Assembly: GCA_003116995.1 (NCBI GenBank)
Contig: BDSL01000079.1
Span: 310,001-374,000, forward strand
Source of the DNA: Yamagishiella unicocca
Lineage: Eukaryota; Chlorophyta; Chlorophyceae; Chlamydomonadales; Volvocaceae
DNA: 64,000 bases
Direction: 5' to 3'
The translations under genes were made by a program, and so were the position numbers. The notes beneath the pieces were generated by a model. It made no database searches. It saw only the letters and a list, made by a program, of their open reading frames with translations, and was not told the origin of the DNA. Below are positions 21,535-34,400 of the stretch, piece after piece. Position 1 is the first letter of the stretch. Each line of letters opens with the position of its first letter.

Positions 21535-24500
21535 CCAACAAACTACCAACGGTGCCAGCACAGCCAACGGCTAACCGTCGTGCGTGGTGATCCGGCTGCG
21601 GGGTGGTCGCTGTGCCGCCTCCTCCTCCTCCGCAGCAGCAGCGTACATGCATGCATGCGTGCATGGCGGGCGAGGGGCTGGCAGTGGAGCAGGGGGCTCC
21701 AGCTAGCTGCTTGCGAGGGACGCTGTGCGCGCTGCTGCCGTGGTGCTGCTGATTGCGCGCTTCGCCTGCGACGCTCGCCGGATTGGTTTGCTGGCCTATC
21801 GGTGTGGTGGTATCCTCGTAGCGTTGGTGCGGGCGCTAGTGCGGGCGCTAGTGCGGGCCCTAACCAGTAGTTGGAGAGGAGAGGAGTGGCGCAGGAGGTG
21901 AGGCGGTGGGCAGGAGGGGGCTTGATGAGGTGCAGCAACGGGGCACGGCCGTGCTTGGGTACCCTAGGGCGTCCTCGGGGTTGGACTCGCCCGGTGCGGA
22001 ACCCACTGGTCACGCCCTTGCCCCCCCCGCCCGCCCGCCCGCCCTGCTGCGTCGCTCTCCCCGCCCTCCCTGCCGCCTACCCCGGCTGCATCCTCCGCGC
22101 CGCCGTTGCGGCGGCGGCGGCGCTTTGCCCGCCTGCTGCCGTACTGGTGGAACTATCCGCCAGAGGTTGGCCGCGCGTTGAGGAGGAGGAGGAGGAGGCG
22201 TGAGGAGGAGGAGGAAGTGGGTGTGGAAGTGTGGATGCAGTGATGGAGAGGAGCGCGGTCGGTTGTGGACATGTGAAGGGGACGACCTCAAGGCGGGTGT
22301 GGCCGCGATTGACGAACCGGACCGTTTGGTAGCGTTTTGAACCCGAATTTCTCGAAGTGGGCGCTGCTCTGTGCAAAGCTGTCAACATTGTTACCACCGC
22401 TGCCAGTGTCGCGTCGGTTGTGTGGTTGTGGGCTGGTCGGCGCAGATAGAGGCGGGCGCCTGCGTCCATGAGATCGATCGCCATTGGGCTGCAGCGGCGG
22501 TCACTCGTCCGCACCGGGAAGGAGATGCATACGCAAATGCACATCGGCCCGAAAGCTGGCGCATGAGCGGGAGGGCCAGGTGTCTAAACAGGCACCTGGG
22601 CGGTTCGGGACGCAGCTGTGTTAGGGGCCAAGGTGGCGAGAGCCCGGAGGGGCGGGTAGCGCAGCAGCCCCACCCAGCTGCCGTTTCGAAAAGGAGAATC
22701 TACCTGGACGTCCTCTGAAGTGTGGCATTGCCGTTGCAGGAATGGTGGATTTGTAACGGCTCGGCAGCAACCTGCAGGCTGTCGTGTGGACCGGCGAAGC
22801 TGTAAGCTGCTGTCTATCACTCTACCTGTGTTTGCGCATTACTTGTCGCACACCGGGAGACAGCAGGGCAGCCGGATAGCACACTGAATTTAGCACCCAA
22901 GGGACGGAATGGAGCAATCCATTGGTGGTACGAGCTGTCTGGTTACAGAGCGACAGCACCTGCCGCAACCATTAGTTATCCCACTGGGCGGACTGCTGCC
23001 CCGCCGTCGCCCAGGTCACCCATTACGACACGTACCTCACCCCACCTCATCTCAGGTACGGGTTCCTAGTTGCGCACACGGCGCAACGACCGGTGCTAAC
23101 ACACGCAGCGGCCCCGCTCCCCAGCGACCTATCCGCCGCATACATGGACGTCCCTCCGCCCGCCTCCCGTGCTGCATCACACGTCACACCACAAGGTAAG
23201 GCCCACCCGTAACCCCCGGGACTAGCGCCCCCCGGGCGGAACACCTGTCCCCTTCGCAGGCTCAAAACTCTCGCAACGTCTCAAAAGTCACGACAGCCAA
23301 CATAACGTCGTCGGCCCTACAGACAAAAATAAACAACAGGCAGTCGTCCCCGGCCTGGTTTGATGATACCAGAAACACGGCCCGGGGCAGGCAGGTTGCA
23401 TGCCAAAGACTTGAAGTGAGGGTGCAGCCCACGGACGAAGCTTGTATGGGCGGCATCCAAACTGTTTATGTGCGGCTATGGTATGCTCAGTGGGCTTCTT
23501 GCCCCCGCTGTTGTAACGCACCATCGAGCGGTGAACGGTTACATCGTTTATGTTCGCCACCCCCAACAACCATTATTTAACTTGTACCGATATTGCGGTA
23601 GCTAATAAGCCCGAGTCCGGCCAACACTACGACCACAACCACCACCGGAAACAACGGCCGCAAACCTCCAGACCAATAACGGCGTGATGACGCACTCCCA
23701 GACGGTATGGTCGGGGCAGTAAGAGGCATGGCACGCGGCAACAGGATGTCGGCGGGGGTGGGTGGAGACTACACCTGTGCTCGTACACACCCGGCCTTTG
23801 TCGGCCGCCCATCGGTTATGCAACACTGCTAATCGAATGGCAGTTGCGCTGGTGAGTATCCCAAAGGAGGAAGGGTGGGCGAGGTGCGCTGTCGCTCGCT
23901 CAGTGGCAGTGGCGGAGGGGCGGGGGCTCTGGCTCAATCTCCGCCCAGCCGCGCGACACTTCCACGATGATGAATAAAAAGACCGCAGGCAGATCTGCAC
24001 CCTCCGCCCATCTGCCAGTACGGCAGTACGACGGCGCGCCCAGTCGGCGGTGCTCCGGTCGTCTTTCACCGAGCTTAGGTATTCCCCTCCCCCCACAAGG
24101 AATGGTCGTAATACGACAAGTACGACGGCCGGCTGAAACGAGGGGCGTGGCCTCCGACCGCCAGATCCCGACAGCTGCTACGATTTACTTTGTCAAAGGA
24201 CCCTGGTCCCGTCCGGGACGAGCAACAAGGTGACGTAACCGAAGTATAAGCCGCTCCAGGTGCTCCAGGCCATGCCAGGAGGGGGGCCGAAAGGACCAGA
24301 CGGGAAGGGCAGGGCGAGCGGTGGCTCGAGCCCTTGTCAGCTGCCACCAGCAGATGTGCATGCGTGGATGGCCCCCAGCCTTGCCTGCCTTCCACACACA
24401 CACACACACACTGCTACGATTCGCAGCCTTTGGGCTCGCAACCGCGCGCACATACCGGTATCATAGGTGTAACTATTCTGCACGGACCCGTACGTATGGT

Positions 24501-25503
24501 AGGTGTTGTATTATTCTTTTTTGCCAGGGCGAGGGGAGAATATAATATAAGCCCCCCAAATCGCCGCGAAGGACAAACCGGCGCACGAGCAATAGGTCAG
24601 GCCGCCTCCAGTTGCCCTGCCTGGCCTCCCGCTAGCCGCGGGATCGAACGGGAACAGCGTGTCGCACTTCGCGACCCACAGCGGCTTGCCCTTGTGAACC
24701 CTCCCCCCCCAAAGTGGGTCAAGGAATTGCCACAAATGTGCACCTGTATCAATATGGACTGTATCAACCTGGCACTGAACGAAGCTGTTGCCCGGAAGCC
24801 TAAGTCACGCGGCAACGGTGCACCCCGCTCGGTCGATGCCGTACCGCTCTGCAGTGTACGAGTCGCTCCAGCAGCATTGGCATTCCCTTCTATGTAAGTC
24901 CAAAGCGCCATTGTGTTGGAATTGCCAGACATGTACGATCCTAGCTGTACAGCGAAAGCCATTTCACGGGTGTCGCCAACAGCAAACTATTATGGATACG
25001 GCGAGAGCAAGGAACACAGTGAAGAAGCGCACTAGGGTGATGCTGATGATGGGACGGGTCGTGCTGTCGCAATCGTACGATGGTACGGCACACACCAGCG
25101 GCACGCAGGATTTTGTGCAGGTCCACGCCGCCCGCACGCGCGCCCGATCGCCCTGCTAGCGTGCAGCTCGGCTCGCGTAAGTAGTCTAGTCTCCTAGGGT
25201 TGGCCACCTGAGGCGGCTACAGCCGCACAATGGCTGCAGCCGTGCGCTCAATACGTTGCCACAGATGCTCACAATGTACAGCAGTACGGAGATCTCTCGT
25301 CATTCATCGCGTATTCCAGTTTTCACTCGCGGGCTCTCGACTCCTTCGGACCGCGCCCTCACAAACCGACAGTGACGTCACTCGCTTCTTCGCAAAACTC
25401 GCCTCTCGGTTTCGGAGCTCACCTCGCTCCCACACCAGCCCCCACCTGCGCCACGCATCACGCCGTCGCTCCGCTGCTCGCCCCCTCGCGCCGCCTCGCC
25501 GCC
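21535..25503. other. Intergenic region between convergent genes
   Basis: This gap lies between the 3' ends of the SDR gene (+) and the TmcB-like gene (-). It should hold both 3' UTRs; a TGTAA word at 22752-22756 is a candidate polyadenylation signal for the SDR gene. There is a short direct repeat of GCGGGCGCTAGT near 21830-21860 and a (CA)n run near 24395-24412. I see no supported gene, tRNA or mobile element. Confidence 0.5.
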
Positions 25504-28379
25504 TCACACCCCGCTCAGCAGCGGCACCTTGGCGGCTGACATCCCGCCGTTGCTAGCCCGGCGAGGCACGTCCTTGATCTGAGCGCCCCTCATGCCCACC
25601 ACACTGCGTCTCTTGCTGTCCGGCTCTGTCGATGTGGCCTTGGCGTGCGACCGCAGCACCTGCCGGGCGTGAGTCACCACGTCCATCTCGGCCGGCACGT
25701 GGCTCAGCAGCCCCGCCAGGCGGGTGGACTCCTTCTCCACAGCGGCTCGATAAGGGCGCAACACCAGCAGCGCGTACAGGACAAATAGCAGGATGGTGCA
25801 GACGAGCATGATGGTGTGGAGCAGCTTGACATTCTGATACCTGTGTGCGGGACCAACAGAGCCCGGAGGGAGGAGGGACTCGGCATGTCGACGGCGACGG
25901 GTGGCGGCTGTGATGGTGGTGTGGGCGGGTGGCGGGTGCGAGTGGTAGTGCTGGTGGTGGTGTCAGCAATGAGGATAAGGAGTTGCTGGCCTCAACCGCC
26001 CGCGCTAGCTGCTTGTCACTCCTGTCCCCTCTCCTCGCTTCCTCCCCTTCCCTCCCTTCCCTCTCCACGCTCTCACCTGCTGATCATGAAGTCCACGAAC
26101 AGCTGCGCGCTGCTCTGCAGCCCCTCGTACAGGTCCTTCACACCCACCGCGTACACCGTGCTGTAGCGGGTGCCGTTGTACACGGCGTCCGCGTCGTCGT
26201 CCGCCACCAGCAGACCCATCTCCGACATGACCCGCCGCATCATGACGTCCAGCCCGTGGTGGGTCACCTGCCAGGTGGGGTTGAGAGGAAAACCAGTGCT
26301 TTAACAAAGGCAAAAAGGGAGTGCTAGTACAGAGAAGGGTTCAGACGAGCGGGGGCGGGCAGGCTAAAATTAGTTTTTATGTCCTGGGGAACACGGAGGT
26401 GTTAACGCAAGGGAGGAATGTGCATCGAAGCCCATTCGGAGATTTACAACATGTCATGTCTACCTCACCCCACAGGGTGAGGCTGCTAGACCGCCTGGCA
26501 GCGACTGTCAATCAGCATCTGGAGGTAGGGGGATATGGGTTTATTGGGCGGGTAGTGCCGACTGGCCCCGGACACGTCCGCGCAGCTGCCGTTCCCGCAC
26601 AACCCCTTTCTCCTCCCCTCCCCGCCAGCCCGCACCTCGTAGTATTCGCTGTCGGTGTTGTAGCAGTTGCTCTGGTCCCAGCGGAAGCAGCGCTCCTCGC
26701 GGAAGAAGTTGCCCGCGAAGGAGGTGCTCTCGAAGGTGGAGGCGGGCACCGCGTGGTGGAAGACGGTGCCGGCCTGCGTGTACGACAAGGCATCGATAAT
26801 CCTTAGATCCGTCCGCCGCCGGTGCTTGTAGGCGCTTACACAGGTGCGCTGGCTGCACTGCAAGATTCTGCAGCCAGCCGTCCGCGCCGGATCAAAGGCA
26901 GGACTGCACCCCGGTGGGTTGCGTCCCGTGGGGTTTCGGAGCAATAAAGATGCCCCCGACAGCAAGTGTTTGCGGGTTGTGGAGGCGCTCATCTGTTGAG
27001 TGGGTCGCACAGTGCGGTAGCGTTGCCAACGCAGCCTCTGCGCCCGCACCTGAGTCGCAGCAACCCCGCCGTACAGGAGGGTGTCGTACTCGTCCCGCAG
27101 GTTGTCCAGCTCCGTGTCCAGCACCTCCCGCCACTCGCTCCGGACCGAGGGCGTGTCACCCGCCACCAGAAGCAGGGACACCATCCTGCGCGACAGCCAG
27201 GTGGGGGGGGGGGGTGAGTGTGAGGAGGGAGAGGGTGGTGGTGGGCGTGGAGGTGTGTGTGTGGGGGGGGGGTTCGAGGGAAACCCGTGGATGTGTGTGT
27301 GGGGGGGGGGTGTATGAAAAACGTATTACGCAACGGGACAGGACAGTGTGGGGGGGGGAGGAGGGTGTGACTGATGAGGAGCCGGCCGAGAGGGTCGATG
27401 CGCTGCCGCGGAGGACGCTGCTTGAGTGCGAGTGCGTCACTCTGCAGGTCCTCGCACTGCACCGACACCCCCCTGACGCCACACCGGGCTACTCGCGGAT
27501 CCTCTTCTAACCCCCCTGACGCCACACCGGGCTGCTCGCGGATCCTCTTCTAACCCCCCTGACGCCACACCGGGCTACTCGCGGATCCTCTTCTAACCCC
27601 CCTGACGCCACACCGGGCTGCTCGCGGATCCTCTTCTAACCCCCCTGACGCCACACCGGGCTACTCGCGGATCCTCTTCTAACCCCCCTGACGCCACACC
27701 GGGCTGCTCGCGGATCCTCTTCTAACCCCCCCGGGCTACTCGGCGCACACGTACCGCACGCGCGTGTATCGGTAGATGACGCGCGATGCCATGTTGAGGG
27801 AGGCCAGCGGGCCCTGCATGCCCTCCAGCCACAGGTAGCTCAGCGCGCCGATGACGGCCAGGGCGGCTTCCCACAAGACCAGCGGAATCTGCATGTACGG
27901 CAGGAAAGTACGACACGTACGATGACAGGCGTGGCCGTAGTCGCTTGGGTGTGTGCAGCTCACTGCCCCTAGTCCAAGTCTCCATCTATCTACGCTTCTA
28001 AGCAAACTTAACAACCCGGCGGCTGCAATCATGCAGCAGCTCCGTTGCCCCCAGTTAGCCACCCACCAGGAATCGGAACACGTGTTGGGGCCCTGCTGAC
28101 AGCACCTTGCCGTTGACGATCAGCCGCCCAGTGCCCGCGCGGGCCACCGCCGTGCCTCTCTTGCCGCTGATGAGCATGCCGGTCCCCACCGAGCCGGCCC
28201 CCACGGAGCCGCTGCCGCTCATCATGTCCCCCACCAACGCCGCCCGCTCGGACACCTCCTTCTCCAGCAGCGGGACCGTCTCCGGACCAAGCAGCAAGTG
28301 CGCGTTGCCTGGGGGCGGCGGCGGCGGGGGCAGCTGGTGCTGCTCCGGCCAGCCGCCGTGGTGGTGGTGACCTTCGCCG

Positions 28380-28414
<35 letters not shown>

Positions 28415-31400
28415 GCCGGGACCTTCTGCGGGCCCCCGAATGGGCGCGAAGTCGATGGAGGCGCGACCGGCCTTTTGGTAGCCAGTGCGCACGCCGCTGA
28501 AGTCGACCGAGGCGCGGGGGTTAGCTTGATGTCCGCCGCCGCCGTCGCCGCCTGCTGCAAGCTCCGCTCCCGCCCGGAGGGGTGCAAAGTCAATGGAGGC
28601 GCGGGCCCCTCTAGGGCGCCCTCCTCCTCCTCCGCCGTAGTCGATTGAGCGGCGAGCCGCCGCCGCGTTGCCGCCGCCGCCGCCGCCGCCGGCGGTGGAG
28701 GCGTCGCCGGGGGCGGCCTCGATCATGCCGCCACCGCCTCCGCCGTCGCCTCCGCCGTCGCCTCCGCCCCTGGAGGACCACGTGGTGGGGGTGAGGGCGG
28801 CATGAGGGACGTCAAGTGAGCGGAGGGGCGCAGGAGGCCACTTGGGGTGCGGTAGGTGGGTGCGGCAAGGAAGGAGTGTATTGCACCGCGGGGTGAAGGA
28901 CCAGGGAGGGGCGTGCGCCGTGTGCAGTGTTGGTGCGACCCCTCCTCCAGCAGTTGAGCATGACCTACCCCTCAGCCGCTTCCTCGACTTCATCCTCGTC
29001 ATCACTGTCCTGCAGGGGCCCAGACAGGCGCGGCAGCGGGGCAAGGAGACCAGTCACGACCGCAGCAGCAGCGGCAACAGGGTGCAGGTAGCAGCAGCTT
29101 CCCCCTCCCCGCCATGAGCCACCAACACGCTGTCACTGGACGCCCCTCCACGCACCCACAGGGTCCTCCCAAAATACAGCCGCCTTCCACTTCATTCCTC
29201 CCTGCCGTTCCTCCCCCATGTTGCTCCCCCATGTTGCTCCCCCATGTTCCTCTTCCCTCTAACCCCCATCCTGCGCGCGTACATACCTCCACCACCACCA
29301 GGGGCTTGTTGGCTAGGATCCTGAGGATGGGTCCGGGCAGGCCCAGCCCCACCAGCATGCCCCCCCGGCGACCCAGCTCCACTCGCCGTACCAACCACCA
29401 TTCGTACGCAATGCAGGCCAACTGTATAACCACCGCCTCCACCAGAAATATTATCAGGAGGCCTGCCAGGGATGGAGGGTGGGAGGGCAGCGGGTCAGTC
29501 TCACGCCTGACTGCCGCATTCGACACACTTCCGCAGCGCCGTGCTGCACTCCCACCCAGCTCTTCAGGCTCTTGTCACACCGCCATGCGACTGTGGGATG
29601 AACCCAACAAGCCCATTGGTTGGTCCTGACCCAGATCGGATGATGTGACCTCGTGCCCCCTCCAAAGTGGCCCGCATGACGCGACGTGAACTCTAATGCC
29701 TTGCCGCTTGCACATATAAGCGCCTAGCTAGCCCCTCCTCCAGAAATCAGCCGCCCTGTCACCACCCTGCCCCAACCCCACGACCCTCCCCCGCTCACTC
29801 CGCTGCAGTGTGGCCACATCATCCCATGCCTGCTTGGCCAGGTAGTCCAGAGACACCGTGTAGGCCTCGAACAGCGACCAGGGGCCGTTCGCGAGCAGGA
29901 ACTGGTAAGCGCGCATGCCGCTGCGGTGGCGGGGAGAGCGGCAGGAGTGGGGAGGGAAGGGGAGGGAGTCAGGTTTGAGGTGCGATGTGTCGAAGGCCAG
30001 GTGACTGGCATCTGCAGGGCTTGCAGAGTGGGGTGACCTGTCGAGCTGTCCCCCGTCCACGTGAGGGGGTTGCAAGGAAAATCCGTATACACGTGTACAA
30101 GAGGGGGTGGGGATGGAGGCCAAGGGGTCCGGGGCAAAGGGTCAGGGCAACTCCTGCGAGGCCTGACGGCTCATGTGCGCCCCTTCAGCCGCCTATGCAC
30201 CCTGACAATGACCTCCCCCTTCCGGTAGCTGCTCCCGCGGCGGCGGCTTCCCCCCCCTCTTCCTCGAAACCCCCCGCCGCCCCTCGCGACACACCTGATG
30301 CGGCCACTCTCACGTTGTGCCCAGTACAGCAGCTCTCGGCCGGTGGAAATGAAGCGGTTGCCCAACTGCCACAGGCCGGCAGTTCGGTTGCTCCAACGAG
30401 GGACTTCGACGTCCAGGTACAGCTGCGGGTTTCGGGGTCACAAGTACCGGTATTGAGGGCCGCACAGGAGCAGCTGCGGAGCCGTGCAAGGATGCGTGCG
30501 GACCCAGGTTGTGGTGTGAGTAAGCCAGGAGTGCATGATCACCCCACACCGAGGATCACGGCAAAGGGAGTTGCCCACACAAGCTGAAGGCGGCCCTGAC
30601 TGGCGGGGCCACTGGCGAGGCGTTTCGTCGGAAGACGTACCTGTACCTGTCTTCCTCCGCATGATGCCATCCCAAACACCTGGTGAGGCCCACATACCCA
30701 AAAGGAACCACCTGAACTTGTCCAGATCTGGCCCCTCTAATCGTGGCCGCCGCCCCCCCTGCTCGCCCCAGGCCACTGCGCCTCTACCTAATCCCTCCTC
30801 CGCCACCAGACTTCAGGCTCCCCGCCCCCTGGCCCCGCGGCCCCACCTTGTACGCGAGCACGGGATTCGTCCACATGTTCCACAGCGTGGGGTCCGCCAG
30901 CTGGTTAGGGGTCTGCAGCGCGGGCGGGGGGAGGACAGGCAGTTGTTGTAAAGAAGAACATGCGACCGACCCACGGGCCACAGACCATGTGACGCGATTG
31001 CCTCGATCTTAGGTTACCCAGTTTTTAAGGCGGCGCAAGACAATTGTTGCTGTAAAAAGATACACGCTACGCATCAAACCGACAGACAGCACGCTCCCCT
31101 ATTGCCGTGTTTCCTATTCCCGTGCGTATCGCATCGCAACCCCCAAATATCCCCATCCTTCGATCTCAATGCGATATGGTCAAGCAACAATCTTCCCGCC
31201 AAAACCAAAACCAGATACGGTGCCGTACACACGGAGCTGCATAAAGCATCAACCCCCGCCTGATCTCTCTCTCGCTATCTATCACGTGTCCATCCGAAGC
31301 CTCAACAATGCCTTTATATTCCCAAGGTCTGTTGGTTGTTGCAGCGCCACACCAGCGGGTTCTCATCTCCCCAGCTCCGACTCTCTCCGACACGACTCGC

Positions 31401-34400
31401 GCAACCACTTAAGCCGCCGCTTATGCCGCCGCGCACGCCAACGGCGAAGCCTCACCCAGCCCTGCAAGCCTATATCTATTTCGCCCTTAAAATTGTCCCT
31501 GCGCGCCTCCGCTATGGCAGGACATCGTTTTGGCCGGCGCCTTGGCCCCCAGTTGCCGGCGGAAAACGTGGGTCGGAACGTTGCACCGCTTAATCCAAGA
31601 AGTGCTTCTAGATGACATACAGGAATAATAATCTGGAGGCGGCCCCGCAAAAGTCGGCAGCTTTCGGATAAATTTTCATCGTGCTCAGGCCTTCTCAGCT
31701 ATCCCCCAGGTTATACTTTGGTCGTCTGTCCTTTCCAACCGTGTAGGACCCCACACGCGCACCCACCTGCCCCGTGCCCAGGTATATGCCCTGGTGGTAT
31801 ATCTCCAGGTCGTCCAGGGCGGAGCGCAGGTCCGTGACGGTGCTGCTGAGGGCGGGCTGGCACACGCTGACGGGGGCCACCCCGGGACGCGAGCAGAACT
31901 CCGCCACCACAGCCTTGAGGGTGGTCACCTGCACGGGGCGAGGCGGAAGGGGGCGGGTGATGGTGGTGCGCAGACAGTACCGGGTGAAGGGGTGGTGCGA
32001 GGGGTAGTTTCCCCGTTGGATGGATCGATGGCTGGCTGGATGGATGGATCAGAGCTGCAGCCGGAATGTGGCCCCTATGGTGGAAACTCCGCCAGATTCC
32101 CATTGTTCTTTCCCCTGCCCTCCTCCCCACCCACCTGGCATCTGTCTGCGGCCAGCGCCACCCGGTGAAGCTCGTGCACGTGGCCGTACTGGTTGTTGAT
32201 CAGACCGATCAGCACCACGTAGCAGACCTGGGTGAGAGGCAGCAGGTAGGACGGACCGGGCTGTGTGTTGCAGTGACGGCGGGTGCCAGGAGGTCGGGGG
32301 GCTTTGTGGCTGTCACTTCGGAAGGCACGCCAAGTCCTAAATCCCACTACAGTATTCTCCCTGAAACCCTCACCACGTGGGTCAACAGCATGCCCAGCAG
32401 TAGGAGCAGCGTGTGCTTGAACAGGCGCACAAGGGGCAGCGCCAAGGAGGGGCCGGCCATAACCTGCGGCCACGTAGGCAGGAGGACGGGTGAGGTGGGC
32501 GACCGGTGGATAGGAGGACGGGTGAGGTGAGCGACCGGTGGATAGGAGGCGGTTATTGCACCCCTGGAGCAATGACACTGCACCCCTGGAGCAATGAAAC
32601 TGCACCCTTGCTCCCCTCCCGGCCTGGCGCCGGCCTACCTTGGTTATGCGCTTGAGCAATCGGGCCCGACGTGCATCCGTGGCTATCTCCATGTCCACCA
32701 CCGAAGTAAAGTCCGAAAAGGCCTGGCCGCCTCCCTGACTGCCTTCCTCGTCGTCATCGCCGACGCTGCTGGCACCATCACCACCAGCGCCACCGCCGGG
32801 GGCATCACCGCCCGGACCTGCACGGGCAAGTGGGGTGCAGGTGAAGGTGGAGGAGGACGAGGAGGAGGAGCGGGAGAATACAAAGAAACAACGGGTATAC
32901 TTCTCAACAGGGGAGGCTGTACCAGCAGGTACAGTACTGGCAGGGAAGCCCCAAAGCATTTAGGCATGGTTTATGAATCCGACTCCGGCTGCCCAAGAAG
33001 CGCTCAACAGGAGGCACGCTGAGCTGAGGTTGGCCGTGTTTGACTGTCCCCAGGTGGATGTCAGCAGGCGCCCGCAAACACGCCGTGCTCACTGGTTTAC
33101 CAGCCTAACGTCCCTTGTAACCTTTTGTTAACGTACTGTACATAACATACACGATGTACAAAACCCAGGTTGGAGTGGCTCAATCGCATCCAGGTCCCGA
33201 TCCATGTCCATTTACTACTCACCAGGCATCGGCGCCATCCCCATCCCCGTTGACAACCTGCCCCCAGGGGCCCTGCTGCTGACAACCGAGTGACCGTCAT
33301 CACTGCCCTCCTGCCGTCGGAACAACGTGGGGCTGTCGCACTGCCCGTTCCTCGCAGCTGCCTCCGCTGCTGCTGCCGCCAGGTCCACCCCCAGCACCTC
33401 TGCCGCCTCCAGAGGATCGTCAGGCAACTCCTCGGGAACAACATGCGCGCGGCGGCTGGCGCCGCCAACACCGCCTGCGCCCAGGCGGCTGCTGGCACGA
33501 AGGAGCATTGACTGTGTGTCGTCCACTGTGCCGCCACTGCCAGGCCGAGCGGCATCAGTGCCTCCATCCGGTCCCACGGCATCCCCTGGGGCTGGCAGCA
33601 GCACCTTGCGGGATGCCGCCCTGGAGGCCTGGCCGCTGCCGTGCTTCTCTCTGACGGCGGTCATTTGGCGTGACAGAGACCGCACCCACTGCACAACAAA
33701 CTCTGACTGGGTGTGGGAGTGCTGTGATGACCGATCAGGGTGGAGGGGCGCAGGGGAAAAGGGGTGGGAGGGAGAGAAAGCTGAGGGGTTGCGTGTGAAG
33801 GAGGAGGGTATTGTGAGGTTGGCGGCGGGGCCGTGGGGGGGGATAAGGGTTTCTTGCTTGCACAGTGACGGACGCCGTGATGCCGCGTCAGCTAATATGG
33901 CAGTCAGGAATAGCTGGGAGGCGCTGCTGCGCTTCACCCCACATTGAGCGAGGCTGCTGCCGGCCTCACAAGCCAGCCCCGCAGCAGGATTCAGAGGCCA
34001 TGTCTGACAAAGCAGGTGGTGGCAAATGGATGGAGGTGGTGGCCAGTGGCGGCAGTGGTACGGGGTACCAGGTGGTGCCAGGCAGGTTTGCTGGGCAGGG
34101 CCGGGTAAAGAGGTAAGGAAAGTGGATAGGGAACCATGTGCACATGCTCCTGACCTTCCGCGCCCACACCCCGCCACCTGCCTTGTACATCCTGGCGGCC
34201 TCTGCCTGGTCGTCCCCGCCGGCACCCTCCGCTGGATCCTTGGTGCCGTCTCCACTGCCATCGCGCATAGCCCGTGCGCGAGCGGCGCTGTTGGAGCCAT
34301 CGCTGTCAGATTCGCTCTGGGAGCCGTGGCCACCCCCCGCAGCACCAGCGTCGTCCTCTCCAGCGCCTGATGCACCAAACCGGGCCCAAGCAGGAATGGT

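Larger units (their letters stand above)
25504..32463 (-). other. TmcB-like gene: C-terminal membrane exons 32-45
   Basis: Exons: 32463-32374, 32227-32135, 31928-31767, 30912-30847, 30422-30295, 29920-29799, 29462-29287, 29009-28969, 28769-28067, 27888-27755, 27185-27050, 26773-26636, 26267-26077 and 25840-25504. Hydrophobic segments: TLLLLLGMLLTHVVCYVVL, LLIIFLVEAVVIQLACIAY, LVLWEAALAVIGALSYLWL and TIMLVCTILLFVLYALLVL. Cys-containing extracellular-like loops lie between them. Exon 28769-28067 is a Gly-rich insert with a repeated R-[AR]-S-[IV]-D-[FY] motif and a His run. The C-terminal tail is basic and Ser-rich. Confidence 0.8.

Noticed and set aside
22909..23199. 96-codon ATG ORF in the convergent gap
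   Set aside because: No recognisable domain, no splice context, Pro/Arg-rich composition expected by chance.
27475..27743. Possible CRISPR-like array
   Set aside because: Units are contiguous with no unique spacers, and the setting is a nuclear intron. It is a minisatellite.
27724..27755. Stop codon GAG-TAG directly after exon 41 as the end of the TmcB-like gene
   Set aside because: A GTACGT donor precedes it in phase, and four more exons continue with membrane segments to a stop at 25504.
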